Below are positions 12,930 through 12,992 of a stretch of DNA of 12,992 nt, one piece after another; positions within the stretch are counted from its first letter, which is position 1; the number at the start of each line of letters is the position of its first letter. Source of the DNA: Clostridia bacterium (GTDB lineage Bacteria; Bacillota_A; Clostridia; Lachnospirales; Cellulosilyticaceae); the NCBI GenBank assembly GCA_029239935.1, contig JARBTY010000143.1, positions 1-12,992 on the forward strand, given 5' to 3'. The position numbers and the translations under genes are program-made. Under the pieces are notes generated by a model. It saw nothing but the letters and a program-made list of their open reading frames with translations, did no database searches and was not told the DNA's origin.

Positions 12930-12992
12930 CTATAAAGTATCAATCAAGCAGTCTATTTCTTCATTTGATAGACTATCTCTATTAATTAGAGG
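12930..12992 (-). CDS. 3' end of a further minus-strand gene (partial)
   Basis: The minus-strand frame is open from the window edge to a TAG at 12932-12930, giving 20 residues ending SLSNEEIDCLIDTL. The amphipathic, acidic helical text looks like a real protein C-terminus, and the stop sits 70 bases before the start of paralogue 3. It does not resemble the C-termini of the secreted paralogues. Too short to identify; it could be chance. Confidence 0.4.
   Translation of the reverse strand, partial: PLINRDSLSNEEIDCLIDTL

Overview
The window reads as the chromosome of a low-GC, endospore-forming, anaerobic Firmicute, most likely a clostridium-type organism. The reasons are an AT-rich sequence with strong AGGAGG-type ribosome binding sites, a spoVAE end at the left edge, a PerR-type regulator next to a bacteriohemerythrin, a BirA-type operator, a DUF438/hemerythrin/PAS protein of the kind common in anaerobes, and clostridial TraX and DUF1284 proteins. 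No gene names a genus. Most genes are short operons of one to three genes, closed by clear intrinsic terminators. There are no rRNA, tRNA, CRISPR or IS elements that I can see, and no stretch over 300 bases lacks a gene.

Layout. 2-337: 3' end of spoVAE (spore germinant/DPA channel protein). 538-2186: a four-base-overlapping pair of an Lrp/AsnC regulator and a class I aminotransferase that resembles Bacillus alaR-alaT, ended by a bidirectional terminator shared with the convergent perR-like gene (2240-2659, minus). perR has a consensus -10 and a 15-bp palindrome close to the PerR box just in front of its ribosome binding site. Rightward from there come a bacteriohemerythrin (2833-3249), a small acidic protein that vaguely recalls Imm3 immunity proteins (3320-3634), a TraX-family membrane protein (3752-4429), a ComEC-like metallo-beta-lactamase lipoprotein with an extra Cys/His tail (4508-5590), a secreted NodB deacetylase with a copper-amine-oxidase-type stalk domain (5681-6766) and a solitary ERF-family single-strand annealing protein (6922-7536).

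7609-8580 is the biotin locus. A consensus sigma-A promoter is overlapped by a BirA operator, but the bioY gene behind it is broken by a frameshift combined with loss of about 20 codons. It still overlaps a DUF1284 Cys-rich protein by 14 bases. 8756-10576 encodes a DUF2249-DUF438-HHE-PAS-DUF1858 multidomain protein with a GTAAC-N4-GTTAC FNR/CRP-family operator in the class II activator position.

The right end (10602-12860) holds three paralogous, unrecognised, small secreted helical proteins on the minus strand. The array is interrupted by a plus-strand HIT hydrolase, and the tail end of a further minus-strand gene runs off the window edge. This secreted family is the best candidate for something undescribed. 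One member has a good match to a sigma-G (forespore) promoter. Themes linking the window are oxygen/peroxide/NO sensing (PerR, hemerythrin, DUF438 protein), envelope and secreted functions, and sporulation.
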